64,000 nt of DNA, from contig NZ_JACIFP010000001.1 in NCBI RefSeq assembly GCF_014197435.1, positions 496,001-560,000 of the forward strand. The letters are read 5' to 3'. A program made the translations under genes and the position numbers. Shown here in pieces: positions 8,647-18,332 of this stretch. The notes beneath the pieces were generated by a model, which had not been told where the DNA came from, searched no databases, and saw only the letters and a list, made by a program, of their open reading frames with translations. Source of the stretch: Gordonia humi (GTDB lineage Bacteria; Actinomycetota; Actinomycetes; Mycobacteriales; Mycobacteriaceae). Positions within the stretch are counted from its first letter, which is position 1. Each line of letters begins with the position of its first letter.

Positions 8647-9888
8647 TCAGTTGAGCGGTAGGTGTCTACGTGAACCCACGGCGATGGCGCCGAAGGAGAC
8701 TCCGAGGAACACGATCAGCGCGAGCAGGAGCTCCAGAGTGGTGAACGGTGGAGTCAGGGCGGCAAGGACGGTCGGCATCGCGAACCCGATGTAGGCGACC
8801 GCGTAGAAGACGCCGGTGAGGCGGGCCAGTTCGTCCGGCGGCGCGATCCGCTGCACTTCCATCAGTCCCGAGGTGAGGCCGATGCCGAAGCCGACGCCGA
8901 ACACGATGCTCGCGACGACGCCGACGATGAGGTCCTCCTCGGTCACCGCGACGATCATCACGACGATCCCGACGATGAGCGTGCCGAGCGACACGAGCAG
9001 TCCGCGAGCGCTGGACACCGAGTCGATGCGTTTGGCCAGCGGTTGGACGGCCGCACCGGTGCCGAGCGCGATGACGCTGAGCAGGGTGCCGTAGGCGAGC
9101 CCGAGGCCGCCCGCCGCGTCCTTCAGCAGGACCGGCTGATAGCCGTACGAGAGTCCGCACGCGATGAACAGCCACGGGCAGCAGATCATCACGATCCGCA
9201 CGAAGCGACGGTGGCGAGCGGACGCGACGAGGAGCCGACCGCGCCCCGCATCGCGTCGCGTCCTCGCCGGTGCGGTCTCCGTCGGGCGCAGGATCAGCAG
9301 CAGGAACGGTATCGCGACGATCAGGTGCAGAAGGAACGGCAGGACGTGTGTCCACGGCCCCCACTGCGCGATGCAGCCCGCGACGAGGGCGCCGACCGCC
9401 GATCCGAGCGTGAAGGCCAGCGATGCCCGTCGCGCTCCGGACGACGCATCGGCGTCCTGGTCGAACGGCTCGCGGGAGAGTTCTTTGAGCCACGTCGTAC
9501 CGACGGCGGTCGCGGTGCCCACGGCGATGCCGGAGAACATGCGACCCAGGAAGATCACCCAGAGGCCGAGGCCGCCGATCGCGATCAGGACGCTCCCGAT
9601 CAGGGCCGCCACCACCGCCGCGATCATCGGCGGACGACGTCCCACACGGTCGGCGACCGCACCGGAGATCACCAGTGCCGGCACGAGGCCGAGGACGTAG
9701 ATCCCGAGGAAGGCGGTGACCGTCGACGCGGAGAAGTGGTCCTGCTCCTGGTACATGACCAGGAGCGGACTGAACTGGTTGCCCGCCCACGCGCATACGA
9801 AGAGGGCGCCGAAGACGAGCACCCAGTCGCGCGGGGAACGGCGCACACCGCTCGTCGACGCCGCGGTCCGAGTCGTCCCGGCGGTCAC
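8647..9888 (-). CDS. MFS transporter
   Basis: This major facilitator superfamily permease of about 413 residues has twelve hydrophobic segments. The first reads WVLVFGALFVCAWAGNQFSPLLVM, and the loop 2-3 motif is GAVADRVGRRPPMI. The start is taken as the GTG at 9888, which overlaps the stop of the upstream GntR gene (GTGA). The longer open frame extends into the regulator gene and is not used. The coupling says the two are one operon, so the GntR protein most likely controls this transporter. The substrate is unknown. The TRTAASTSGVRRSPRDW leader is an ordinary basic N-terminus. Confidence 0.88.
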   Translation of the reverse strand: MTAGTTRTAASTSGVRRSPRDWVLVFGALFVCAWAGNQFSPLLVMYQEQDHFSASTVTAFLGIYVLGLVPALVISGAVADRVGRRPPMIAAVVAALIGSVLIAIGGLGLWVIFLGRMFSGIAVGTATAVGTTWLKELSREPFDQDADASSGARRASLAFTLGSAVGALVAGCIAQWGPWTHVLPFLLHLIVAIPFLLLILRPTETAPARTRRDAGRGRLLVASARHRRFVRIVMICCPWLFIACGLSYGYQPVLLKDAAGGLGLAYGTLLSVIALGTGAAVQPLAKRIDSVSSARGLLVSLGTLIVGIVVMIVAVTEEDLIVGVVASIVFGVGFGIGLTSGLMEVQRIAPPDELARLTGVFYAVAYIGFAMPTVLAALTPPFTTLELLLALIVFLGVSFGAIAVGSRRHLPLN

Positions 9889-10523
9889 AGCGCGCCCTGA
9901 TAGCGGTCGAAGTGGCTCTGCAGCTGCACCGAATAGCGGTCGGCGTCGCCGCCGCGCAGGCACGCCGCCAACTCTTCGTGGTCGACGAGCGACGACCCGA
10001 GATTGGCCGGGTCGATACGCAGCAACAGGTTCCGTAGACGCTGTTGACGTGCCCGAAGCTGGTCGTAGAAGTGCTCGGCGATGGCGTTCCCGGACGCACG
10101 CACCACCAGGAGGTGGAAGTGGTCGTCGGCGGCGACGAAACCGTCGACGTCCTCGGCGCCGGCGAACCTCCGCTGACGCGCCAGGTTCTCGTCGAGTTCG
10201 GCGCGTATGCGCAGATCGGGTCCACCCGCGGCGAACACCTGCGCGGCCGCCGCCGCCTCGATCGCGTGTCGCATCGTCAGCACGTCCTCGGCCTCCGACG
10301 GAGTCATCGGGCGGACGACGGCGCCCCGCCGGGGCTGCAGATCGAGGAGTTGCTCCGTCGACAGACGCAGGAACGCCTCGTGGACGGGCGTGCGGCTGAG
10401 CCCGAGCTCTCCGCTCACCGCGACCTCGCTGAGCAGAGTCCCACCGGGCAGATCACCGCTGATGATGCGGTCTTTCGTGGTCTCGTAGGCACGTGCGGCG
10501 GCGACGTCGGAGGTGGCTGGCAT
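9885..10523 (-). CDS. GntR family regulator (FCD/FadR subfamily)
   Basis: This is a 212-residue DNA-binding repressor or activator. The N-terminal winged helix reads YETTKDRIISGDLPGGTLLSEVAVSGELGLSRTPVHEAFLRL, and the all-helical FCD ligand domain follows from about residue 85. Within it, the Asp in LDENLARQ and the His residues in DDHFHLLV and SHFDRY are placed as in metal-dependent FCD domains. The ATG at 10523 is chosen over 10556 because the latter would put the start inside the paired operators at 10539-10560. It overlaps the MFS gene by 4 bp. Autoregulation through those operators and control of the exporter are inferred. Confidence 0.9.
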   Translation of the reverse strand: MPATSDVAAARAYETTKDRIISGDLPGGTLLSEVAVSGELGLSRTPVHEAFLRLSTEQLLDLQPRRGAVVRPMTPSEAEDVLTMRHAIEAAAAAQVFAAGGPDLRIRAELDENLARQRRFAGAEDVDGFVAADDHFHLLVVRASGNAIAEHFYDQLRARQQRLRNLLLRIDPANLGSSLVDHEELAACLRGGDADRYSVQLQSHFDRYQGAL

Positions 10524-10538
10524 GACTGCGACGCTACC

Positions 10539-10560
10539 TTGCGTGCAAGGTTGCATGCAA
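10539..10560. promoter_or_regulatory. Tandem palindromic operator for the GntR/MFS operon
   Basis: Two 10-bp palindromic units, TTGCGTGCAA (10539-10548, one central G/T mismatch) and TTGCATGCAA (10551-10560, perfect), lie 12 bp apart centre to centre. They sit 16 bp upstream of the gntR start, in the gap to the divergent yccF-like gene. The TTGCnTGCAA form and the position fit binding of two FCD-type GntR dimers on one face of the helix. Confidence 0.75.
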
Positions 10561-10606
10561 GATGCCGGATGCGCGTCACACCTGGTCGGATGTACACGAA
10601 TAGTGG

Positions 10607-11011
10607 ATGATCGACGGTATGCGCTTCTTGCTGAATCTGATCTGGCTGGTGCTGTGCGGCTTCTGGATGGCCATCGGATACGTCGTCGCGGGCATCGTCT
10701 GCTGCATCCTGATCGTCACGATCCCGTTCGGCATCGCGTCGTTCCGCATCGCCGCCTACGCGTTGTGGCCGTTCGGTCGGACCACCGTCTCGAAGCCGGA
10801 CGCCGGTACGGCGTCACTCGTCGGCAACGTCATCTGGATCGTCTTCGCGGGCATCTGGCTCGCGATCGGCCACATCACGACCGGCATCGCCATGTGCATC
10901 ACGATCATCGGCATTCCGCTGGGCATCGCCAGCTTCAAGATGGTGCCGATCTCGCTGATGCCGCTCGGCGTCGACATCGTCCCGGTGGATGCGGTGCGGC
11001 AGGCGTACTGA
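10607..11011 (+). CDS. YccF domain inner membrane protein
   Basis: The 134-residue protein contains two copies of the YccF unit. The first is LLNLIWLVLCGFWMAIGYVVAGIVCCILIVTIPFGIASFRIA and the second is VGNVIWIVFAGIWLAIGHITTGIAMCITIIGIPLGIASFKMV. Each is a hydrophobic hairpin ending in the typical IPxGIASF motif. YccF proteins are integral membrane proteins of uncertain role. The start could be the ATG at 10607 or at 10619 (MRFLLNLIW); the latter is closer to the usual YccF N-terminus. It is divergent from the GntR/MFS operon and may be read from the same intergenic control region. Confidence 0.85.
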   Translation: MIDGMRFLLNLIWLVLCGFWMAIGYVVAGIVCCILIVTIPFGIASFRIAAYALWPFGRTTVSKPDAGTASLVGNVIWIVFAGIWLAIGHITTGIAMCITIIGIPLGIASFKMVPISLMPLGVDIVPVDAVRQAY

Positions 11012-11013
11012 GC

Positions 11014-12682
11014 TCAACTCGCCGGATGCGCCTTCGTGAACGCCTTGATCGCGCTGCCCACGCCCGGGTAGAAGCTGTCGGGTGAGATGTCGGCGATGAT
11101 CTTCGCGGTCTCCAGGGACTTCTTCAGTTCGGGAGTGACGCCGGCGAGCACGAAGTGCGCACCGATCGAGTGGACGAACCCGATCAGGCTGTGCATCGAA
11201 CGAGCCGCCGAGTAGTCGACGTCCGATGTCGCGGACACGTCCAAGACCAGCCATTTCACCGGATCCGGCGCACCTTTCACCAGCGCGGTCACATCGTCGG
11301 CGAAACGGCCGACATTCGCGTAGAACAGGTCGGCGTCGTACCGGAAGACGATGAGCCCGGGCATGGTCTGGCGGCCCGGCGAGGCCTTCTCGTAGGCACG
11401 CCGCCCATCGTCGTCGAGGCCGATCACGAACCGTTTGGGCCGATACTGCCGGTGGATCATCTGCAGCAGCGACAGGACCATCGCGGCGACGATGCCGGTC
11501 AACACTCCGAAGAACACCACCATGAGCGTCGTCGAGACCGCGACGGCGCACTCGATCGGTCGGATCCGCCAGATGCTCACGAACGCCCGCGCGTGGACCA
11601 GCTCCACACCGACGACGAAGACGATGCCCGCGAGCACCGCCTCCGGCAGGTGCTCCAGCAGCGGTGTCGCGAAGGCCACGACGAGCAGCGTCGTGACGGC
11701 CATCGTCACGTTCGCCAGCTGCGAGCGCCCCTTCTGCTGGTCGAGGACCGCCGTCTTGGTCGGGCTGGAGTTGACGACGAACGTGCCGGTGAACGCGGCC
11801 GCCACATTCGATCCGGCGAGCCCGAGGATGTCCCTGTTCACATCGACGTGGTCGCCGTGGCTCTGCGCGAAGCTGCGCGCCGTCGCCGCGCTCTGCGCCA
11901 GGATCACCAGCACGCAGCCGAAGGAGACGGTCAGGATCTGCGGAGCCACCGACCAGACGTCGCTCATCGCCGGGAAACGGACCTGCGGAAGCCCGGTGTC
12001 GACGTGTCCGATGGTCTTGACCGATTCCGGGTGGGCGATCATCACGACGGCGATGCCGCCGCTGCGGCCGGAACTTCTTGACGCCGAACATCGCGACGAC
12101 GGTGATCACCCCGAACACGACGGACGGCCAGGAGATGCGGCCGAGACCGGTCAGGATGTCGATCCACTTCCCGACGACGTGCCGTCCGCGGTCGGTCTCG
12201 AGACCGAGGATTCCCGGGATCTGCTCGGTGACGACGAGAAGCCCGATGCCGGCGAGGAACCCGGTGAGCACCGCGGTCGACAGGAAGTCGCCGAGAAAAC
12301 CGAGCCTGCACACCCAGGCGATCAACAGCATCACCCCGGTGACCAGTGCGATCAACCCCGCCCACGCCAGCCACTGCGCAGAATCCGGGCGCAGTCCGGC
12401 GACCCCGAGACCGGCGATGCCCGACGCCAGCAGCGCCGCCGTCGCCGAATCGGCGCCGACGACCATCAGCCGGGACGCACCGATCACCGCGAACACCAGC
12501 ACCGGGACGATCAGTGAGTACAGACCCGCACCGAGCGGGACCTGTGCGATGGAGCTGTACCCCATCGCCTCGGGAATCGCGACGGCCGCGAGCGAGACTC
12601 CCGCGAGCACATCGGCGCGCAGCCATCGGGGACGGTAACCGCGCAGCGACTCCGGAATGAGCAGTGACCTGCTGAAAGGCAT
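11014..12682 (-). pseudogene. SulP family anion transporter with STAS domain, broken by a one-base frameshift
   Basis: A SulP-type sulfate or other anion transporter is split over two frames. The first part (12682 to about 12060) begins MPFSRSLLIPESLRGYRPRWLRADVLAGVSLAAVAIPEAMGYSSIA and covers about eight transmembrane spans. The second (about 12066 to 11014) continues through QRDILGLAGSNVAAAF-like and VNSSPTKTAVLDQQKGRSQLANV regions and ends in a cytoplasmic STAS domain (VLDVSATSDVDYSAARSM). Removing one base near 12060 joins VKKFRP to SGGIAVVMIAHP in frame, giving about 555 residues, the normal size. No other damage is visible. It is either a sequencing/assembly indel or a very recent mutation. 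The start follows a short TGAAAGGC upstream region. Confidence 0.85.
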
Positions 12683-12793
12683 ACACGAGACTATCCCCGC
12701 GAGGCTCGGAGACGACGATGCCCCGCGCACCGGACGGGTGCGCGGGGCGGTGGTCTCGACTCCGCTCGACCGGCGGGCGGGAAGAGAGGACTT

Positions 12794-13420
12794 CTAGTGG
12801 CCTCGGCGAATCCACTCGTCGAGGTCGCCCGCCTCGGCGCCGACAGTCGTCTCGTCGCCGTGACCGGTGCACACGCGCGTGTCGTCGTCGAGCACCAGGA
12901 TCCGATCGCGGATCGAGGCGATGATGTCGTCGAAACTCGAGAACGAGCGGCCCGTCGCCCCCGGACCGCCCTGGAACAGGGTGTCGCCGGAGAACAGGAC
13001 CTTGGCCGACGGCGCCCAGATCACGCACGACCCCGGTGAATGGCCGGGCGTGTTGATCACCTGGAGCTCGTCGTCGCCGACCTCGATCACCTGACCGTCG
13101 ACGAGCTCGCCGTGCGGTACACCGGGATGGGTCTGCTCCCACAGCATCTCGTCGGCCGCGTGCACCAGCATCGGAGCGCCGGTGGCCTCGGCCAATTCGG
13201 GTGCGACGCCGATGTGATCGTTGTGCGCGTGCGTCAACACGATCGCCACGACTCTCCGGTCGCCGACCGCGGCGAGAATCGGGGCGGCGTCGTGCGCCGC
13301 ATCGATGATCACGGCCTCCGTGTCGTCGCCGACCACCCAGACGTTGTTGTCGACGTCCCAGGTACCGCCGTCGAGCGAGAACGTACCCGAGGTCACGACG
13401 CGATCGATCCGCAGCGTCAC
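12794..13420 (-). CDS. MBL-fold metallo-hydrolase paired with mscR
   Basis: This 208-residue metallo-beta-lactamase-fold hydrolase has the metal motif [10 protein letters not shown] (HxHxDH), then [20 protein letters not shown] and the final His in CTGHGDETT. Its gene overlaps the end of mscR by 4 bp (GTGA), so the two are translationally coupled. In actinobacteria a glyoxalase-II-like hydrolase commonly follows the mycothiol-dependent formaldehyde dehydrogenase gene. There it would plausibly hydrolyse the S-formylmycothiol thioester to formate and mycothiol. That role is inferred from the operon rather than shown by the sequence. It ends convergently with nothing close by; 100 bp separates it from the sulP start. 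Confidence 0.88.
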   Translation of the reverse strand: MTLRIDRVVTSGTFSLDGGTWDVDNNVWVVGDDTEAVIIDAAHDAAPILAAVGDRRVVAIVLTHAHNDHIGVAPELAEATGAPMLVHAADEMLWEQTHPGVPHGELVDGQVIEVGDDELQVINTPGHSPGSCVIWAPSAKVLFSGDTLFQGGPGATGRSFSSFDDIIASIRDRILVLDDDTRVCTGHGDETTVGAEAGDLDEWIRRGH

Positions 13421-14505
13421 AGGACCACCACCGAACGCAGGACCTTGCCCGCCTCCATGGACGTGAACGCCTCGTCGATGCCGTCGATGCCGATCCGCTC
13501 GGTCACGAACTTCTCCAACGGCAACCGCCCCTGCAGATACAGATCCACCAGCATCGGGAAGTCACGCTCGGGCAGGCAGTCGCCGTACCACGACGACTTC
13601 AACGCACCGCCGTGGGAGAAGAAGTCGACCAACGGCATCTCCAGACGCATCTCCGGCGTCGGCACACCCACCAGGACCACCGTTCCAGCCAGATCACGCG
13701 CGTAGAACGCCGTCTTGTACGTCTCCGGACGGCCCACGGCCTCGACGACGACGTCGGCGCCGTTGCCGCCGGTCAACTCCCGCACCGCCTCGGCGACATC
13801 GTCGGTCTTCGACGCGTCGATCGTATGGGTGGCGCCGAGTTCGGTGGCCCACTCGAACTTTCCGGCGTCCCGGTCGATCGCGATGATCGTCGTCGCACCC
13901 GCGAGCTCGGCGCCCGCGATGGCCGCATCGCCCACACCACCGCAGCCGATCACGGCGACCGAGTCGCCGCGCGAGACCTGACCGGTGTTCATCGCCGCAC
14001 CCAGACCGGCCATCACCCCGCAGCCCAGCAGACACGCCACGGCCGGGTCTGCGGACGGATCGACCTTGGTGCACTGTCCCTCGTGGACCAGTGTCTTGTC
14101 GGCGAACGCGCCGATGCCCAACGCCGGCGTCAGCTCGGTGCCGTCGGTCAACGTCATCGGAACGCTCGCGTTGTGGGTGTCGAAACACAGGTGCGGCTTG
14201 CCCTTACGGCACGCACGGCACTCACCGCACACCGCACGCCAGTTCAGCACGACGAAATCGCCGACCTGGACATGCGAGACGGCCTCGCCCACGGACTCGA
14301 CGACACCGGCCGCCTCATGGCCCAGCAGGAACGGGTACTCGTCGTTGATTCCACCGGTCGCGTACGCGAGGTCGGTGTGGCAGACACCGCAGGTCTGCAC
14401 TTTCACGACGACGTCGTGCGCCCCCGGATCGGGGATCACGATGTCGACGAGTTCGGTCGGCGCGTTCTTGGTTCGGGAGATGACTCCCTTGACCACCTCG
14501 GACAC
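13417..14505 (-). CDS. mscR: Mycothiol-dependent formaldehyde dehydrogenase / S-nitrosomycothiol reductase
   Basis: This zinc- and NAD-dependent class III-type alcohol dehydrogenase (362 residues) oxidises S-hydroxymethyl-mycothiol and reduces S-nitrosomycothiol, so it acts in formaldehyde and nitric-oxide detoxification. Catalytic zinc ligands lie in [12 protein letters not shown] and [14 protein letters not shown]. The four structural-zinc cysteines are in [15 protein letters not shown]. The Rossmann motif is [18 protein letters not shown]. The high identity of pattern to actinobacterial MscR, and the coupled metallo-hydrolase downstream, support the assignment over a general alcohol dehydrogenase. 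It also marks the host as a mycothiol producer. Confidence 0.9.
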   Translation of the reverse strand: MSEVVKGVISRTKNAPTELVDIVIPDPGAHDVVVKVQTCGVCHTDLAYATGGINDEYPFLLGHEAAGVVESVGEAVSHVQVGDFVVLNWRAVCGECRACRKGKPHLCFDTHNASVPMTLTDGTELTPALGIGAFADKTLVHEGQCTKVDPSADPAVACLLGCGVMAGLGAAMNTGQVSRGDSVAVIGCGGVGDAAIAGAELAGATTIIAIDRDAGKFEWATELGATHTIDASKTDDVAEAVRELTGGNGADVVVEAVGRPETYKTAFYARDLAGTVVLVGVPTPEMRLEMPLVDFFSHGGALKSSWYGDCLPERDFPMLVDLYLQGRLPLEKFVTERIGIDGIDEAFTSMEAGKVLRSVVVL

Positions 14506-14580
14506 TCCGGGCTCCTATTCAGTTCGATGCATGTCTGTCCCTGACGATGTTAGGTCACGTGCATCGAACCGGCTTCGGAA

Positions 14581-15363
14581 CTACTTCAGCGCCTCGAGCA
14601 GCTGCGCCTTGCTCATCGTCGAATAGCCCTTGACGCCCTTGGCCTTGGCCTCCGCCTTGAGCTGTACGACGGTCTTGTTACCGGTGCCTGCGGGTTTCGC
14701 CGCGCCGGTCTTGGCCGCCGTGGTCTTGGCAGTGGCAGTCTTGGCAGTCGCAGTCTTGGCTGCCGTCGGCTTGGCTGCTGCAGTCTTGGCTGCCGCCGGC
14801 TTGGCTGCCGCCGGCTTGGCAGTCGCAGTCTTGGCAGTCGCCGGCTTCGGTGTCGCAGCCTTGGGAGCATCAGTCTTGGCCGCATCGGCCTTGGCCGATG
14901 CGGCTTCAGCGGGCTTGGCGGGGGTCGGCTTAGCCGCAGCCGGTTTGGCGGGAGTCGCCTTCTTCGCCGGAGCGGCCTTCTTCACCGACGCAGGCTTGGC
15001 CGAGGTCGCCTTCTTCGCTGCCGCGGCCTTGGTCGGCGCCTTCTCGGCGGCCGCAGGCTTGGCCGGCGCGGTCTTCTTCGTCGGTGCCGGATTCTCGGCG
15101 GCCTTCGGTTCGGCCTTCTTCGGTTCGGCCTTGGCCGCAGTCTTGGCGGCCTTCTTCTCCGGCGCCTTCTCCGCGGGAGCCTTCTTCGCCGGCAGCTTCT
15201 TGGTCTCCGACTTCGTCACGGCCGCGACGATCTCGGCGCCCGGCTCGTCCTTCTTGGCCAGCGGCGAGTAGGCGATGAGGAGATCGCGAAGCGCCACGAC
15301 TTCGTTCGAGAGGCGCTTGATCTCCTCTTCAAGGCGTTTGATCAGAGTCTTCTTGGCAGTCAT
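14581..15363 (-). CDS. Histone H1-like Lys/Ala/Pro-rich protein with coiled coil and C-terminal SAP/Rho-N-like domain
   Basis: The 260-residue protein has three parts. Residues about 7-35 (LIKRLEEEIKRLSNEVVALR) form a heptad-type coiled coil likely to dimerise. Residues about 45-225 are almost only Lys, Ala, Pro, Thr and Glu in AAKxAxAKP-like repeats, resembling the tails of HupB/HupS and eukaryotic H1. Residues about 230-260 (VVQLKAEAKAKGVKGYSTMS then KAQLLEALK) look like a SAP or Rho N-terminal helix-extension-helix nucleic-acid-binding motif. A nucleoid-associated or DNA-compacting role is inferred; no enzyme motif is present. The repeat-rich DNA makes length variation between strains likely. 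It is transcribed alone, upstream of mscR on the same strand but 75 bp away. Confidence 0.75.
   Translation of the reverse strand: MTAKKTLIKRLEEEIKRLSNEVVALRDLLIAYSPLAKKDEPGAEIVAAVTKSETKKLPAKKAPAEKAPEKKAAKTAAKAEPKKAEPKAAENPAPTKKTAPAKPAAAEKAPTKAAAAKKATSAKPASVKKAAPAKKATPAKPAAAKPTPAKPAEAASAKADAAKTDAPKAATPKPATAKTATAKPAAAKPAAAKTAAAKPTAAKTATAKTATAKTTAAKTGAAKPAGTGNKTVVQLKAEAKAKGVKGYSTMSKAQLLEALK
14700..14900. repeat. Degenerate tandem repeats encoding the Lys/Ala tail
   Basis: Short repeats built on CAGTCTTGGC and GCCGGCTTGGC recur at roughly 18-30 bp spacing through this stretch of the histone-like gene. They encode AAAKP/TATAK units. They are coding repeats, not a CRISPR array, because there are no unique spacers of constant length. 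Confidence 0.6.
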
Positions 15364-15429
15364 TCGGCAGGTCCCTCCGAAGATGTCGTGTCGCCCACCG
15401 GCGGTTTCCGTGCAGGCTCGCCCAACACC

Positions 15430-16611
15430 CTACGACGACGAGCCGCGGATCGGGGCACCCGACGCGGTGTTGGCGTGAATTGCGGTCACATGGTCCACCT
15501 GCAGTTCTTCATCGAGAACCACGAGATCGGCGCGACGTCCCACTGCGATGAGCCCGATGTCGTCGCGCCCCAGGACACGGGCCGGCGTCGTCGAGCACAT
15601 GGCCGACGCGGCGAGGAGCGCATCGTCGACGGTGGCGGCGCCGGGTCCGGACAGCAGCCCCCGCACCGTGCGCGCGAAGAGCGCATCCATCGTGGCCGTA
15701 CTGCCGGCTATGGCATCGGTACTGGTCAGACGCGCGACTCCGTCGCGGACCCGGACATCGAGCGAGCCGAGCATGTAGTCTCCGTCGGCCATTCCCGCGG
15801 CGACCATCGCATCGGTCACCAGGGACACCCGTCGCTTCCCGAGGGTCCGCTGCACGTCGGCGACGAGCGCCGGATGCAGGTGGACGCCGTCGCCGATCAG
15901 CTCGACGGTCACCCGCGGATCCTCGGTCAGCGCGAGGATCGGCCCGGGTTCGCGGTGGCGCAGCGGAGCCATCGCGTTGAACAGGTGAGTTGCCACACTC
16001 GCACCCCGCGCGATCGCTTCGCGGGTCTGGTCGTACGTCGCATCGGTGTGCCCGACAGCCACCCGCACGCCGGCGGCGACGAACCTCTCGACGGCGGCGA
16101 GAGCCCCCGGGAGTTCCGGGGCGAGCGTCACCATGGCGATGGCGCCGTCCGCGATCTCGAGGAGATCGTCGATCTCCTCCGGGTCCGGATCACGGAGCCG
16201 GTCGGGTGCGTGCGCACCGCAGCGAGCGTGTGCGATCCACGGCCCCTCCAGATGGATTCCAGCACTGGCGCCGGAGCGGACGAACGGCGTCAGTCGTCGC
16301 ACGATGTCCGCCAACTCGCCGCGGGACGCGCTGACCGTGCTCGTGACGGTCGTCGTCGTTCCGTGAGACCGATGGAATGCCGCGGCCGCGGCGACCTGCG
16401 CGGCGTCGCCGTCGGTGTACGAGGCTCCCCCGCCACCGTGGACGTGCGTGTCGACGAATCCGGGTACGACGATCCCGCCGGGCGCCTCCTGATCGGGTGC
16501 GGTCGGCGGACGGCCGGCACCGACCCCGTCGATCGTCCCGTCGGTCTCCGACACCCATCCGGGACGGTGCACGACCCCGTCGCCGACGACGGCGTCCGCC
16601 GCAATGATCAT
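15430..16611 (-). CDS. nagA: N-acetylglucosamine-6-phosphate deacetylase
   Basis: This enzyme removes the acetyl group from N-acetylglucosamine-6-phosphate, feeding amino-sugar and peptidoglycan recycling. The 393-residue amidohydrolase has the metal-binding VDTHVHGGGG near its start. The GIHLEGPW, VAVGHTDA, ATHLFNAMAPL, ELIGDGVHLHP and LVTDAMVAAG motifs are in the family order. Metal and substrate His, Glu and Asp residues are all retained. The ATG at 16611 follows GGGAGCTGG; the longer open frame to 16674 has an arginine-rich, unlikely N-terminus. No nagB or transporter gene is adjacent, so it appears to be a stand-alone gene. Confidence 0.92.
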   Translation of the reverse strand: MIIAADAVVGDGVVHRPGWVSETDGTIDGVGAGRPPTAPDQEAPGGIVVPGFVDTHVHGGGGASYTDGDAAQVAAAAAFHRSHGTTTTVTSTVSASRGELADIVRRLTPFVRSGASAGIHLEGPWIAHARCGAHAPDRLRDPDPEEIDDLLEIADGAIAMVTLAPELPGALAAVERFVAAGVRVAVGHTDATYDQTREAIARGASVATHLFNAMAPLRHREPGPILALTEDPRVTVELIGDGVHLHPALVADVQRTLGKRRVSLVTDAMVAAGMADGDYMLGSLDVRVRDGVARLTSTDAIAGSTATMDALFARTVRGLLSGPGAATVDDALLAASAMCSTTPARVLGRDDIGLIAVGRRADLVVLDEELQVDHVTAIHANTASGAPIRGSSS

Positions 16612-16792
16612 TCCCAGCTCCCGCCGCCGTCGGACTCCTCGCGTCCGAGCGTATCGACCGCCGGGGCGCGGCACAGTCGACCGGTGTTACTCCGTTCGAT
16701 GTATTTCCCGGCCGGAACGATGCATAACGACTCTGGCCGACGATCAATCGTTGTACCTCTGCATACAGGCACGCTCGGCGAGGAAGAGACCC

Positions 16793-18317
16793 ATGACCTA
16801 CCCATCAGGCAATCCGCAGCCCCCGTTCGGATACGGTCCGGACGCCGCCACAGCGGCCTTCCACGCCGCCCGACAGAAGAGTCGACGCCGTTCTGGTCGT
16901 CGCCGTCGGCGTCGGCGGATACGCGATGTACAGATCGGCCAAGGGCGAACCGCTGATCCCGGCCCTCGCGCTGCGATCGTCCGACGATCCGGGACCGGAT
17001 CCGTTCACTCGGCCGGTGCAGCTCACGAACCGGCAGGTCTCGTCCGACTCCGCGCGACGCGGCGGAAGCGAACTGGGCGTCCGTGCCGTCAGCGGCACCG
17101 AACCGGGCTTGTACGGGACCACCGGCTCTGCGGCGTGCGACACCGCGGCACTGGGCAATTCACTCGTCAACGATCCCGCCGCGGGCAACGCCTGGGCCAG
17201 TGTGTTCGGCATCCGTCGCATCGACATCCCCTGGTATCTGAACACCTTGACGCCGGTGGTCCTGACCGCCGACACGTGGGTCACCAACCACGCCTATCGC
17301 AGCGGTGTCGCGAGTCCGTTCCAGTCCGTGCTGCAGGCGGGCACCGCCGTCTACGTCGACGCCGCGGGCGTTCCGCGCGCCGTGTGCACGTGCGGCAACC
17401 CGCTGCTGCCGCCCGCCGCGGCCCCGGTCGGCGGCTACCGGGTGGTCGGACACCCGTGGCCCACCTACCGGACCACGAATGTCCAGCGCGTGTCATACAC
17501 GGTGAACAACACGACGAATAACACGACGGTCGTCCCGTCGACCCCCGCCGGACTCACCGAACTCCAAGTCCGCAACATCGTCACCGACATGATCGAGGCG
17601 CTGCGCGTCGGCGACCTCCTCGAGAATCTCGGCCCGGCTCCCGCCGACCAGCACCTGCCCGATCCGTTCACGAGCAACGTCGCGCCGTCGTTCACCGGCG
17701 ACGCGGCCGCCGAGAACGGCCTGCGGGACGGCAGCCCCGAAGCAGCGCCCGCGGTGCTGTCCGCCGCCCGCGACAACAACGGAGTGCCCGCCGTGGAGGA
17801 GCAGGCGGGCGAACAGCAGTCCGCTGTCGATCCGTCGAGCACGGCGAGTGCCTCGTCCGAGTCGACGGAGGCGAGCGAGTCGTCGGCCGCGCCGACACCC
17901 ACCGACTTCGGGTCGTCCACCGGTGACGCGATCGGTTCGCTGACGTTCTCCGACGACGGCCACGACGTCACGTGCACACTGCCGCCGACGTTCTCGTCGT
18001 CGCAGGTCGTCGCCACCTGCGACGACGGCGGCGCACGCGAGTTCGCGGCCGCCGACCTGATGGAGTCCGCGGTCACGCAGATCGTGGCCGCGTCGGCGGA
18101 CCGCGTGTGGACGGTGTCCACGGTCGCCGGCCAGACGCTGACGGTGACCAGCGCGTCGTGGCAGACGCTGGTGCCGGAGACCACTCAGGAGACGACCACG
18201 GCTCCCGAGACGACCGATGAGACGGCTCCGGAGACGACGGCTCCGGACACGACGGCGGCCGAGACCGCATCGGGGACTCCGGAGACCACGGACTCGCCGT
18301 CGGCCGAGGCGGAGTAG
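16793..18317 (+). pseudogene. Membrane-anchored DUF6777-like protein, one-base frameshift near its start
   Basis: Translation from the ATG at 16793 (MTYPSGNPQPPFGYGPDAAT, after AGGAAGAG) runs to about 16891. There one extra T in a TT pair throws it out of frame. Removing it joins SRRR to LVVAVGVGGYAMYRSAKGEP, giving a single transmembrane anchor and then the open frame seen from 16926 to the stop. The outside part (residues about 45-200: SSDDPGPDPFTRPV, GLYGTTGSAACDTAAL, DTWVTNHAYRSG, VLQAGTAVYVDAAGVPRAVCTCGNPL) matches what I know as the DUF6777 domain. A Ser/Thr-rich linker, a second Cys-containing beta domain and a Thr/Glu/Pro tail follow. Function is unknown; a surface-exposed role is likely. 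If the frameshift is real, a shortened product could begin at 16926. Confidence 0.75.
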
Positions 18318-18332
18318 GGCGCTCCGGCGACA

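Noticed and set aside
14700..14900. CRISPR-like repeat array
   Set aside because: The repeats vary, encode Lys/Ala units in one frame and have no constant-length unique spacers.
16608..16805. Small minus-strand frame between nagA and the DUF6777-like gene
   Set aside because: It has no ribosome binding site or coherent composition and occupies the divergent promoter region.
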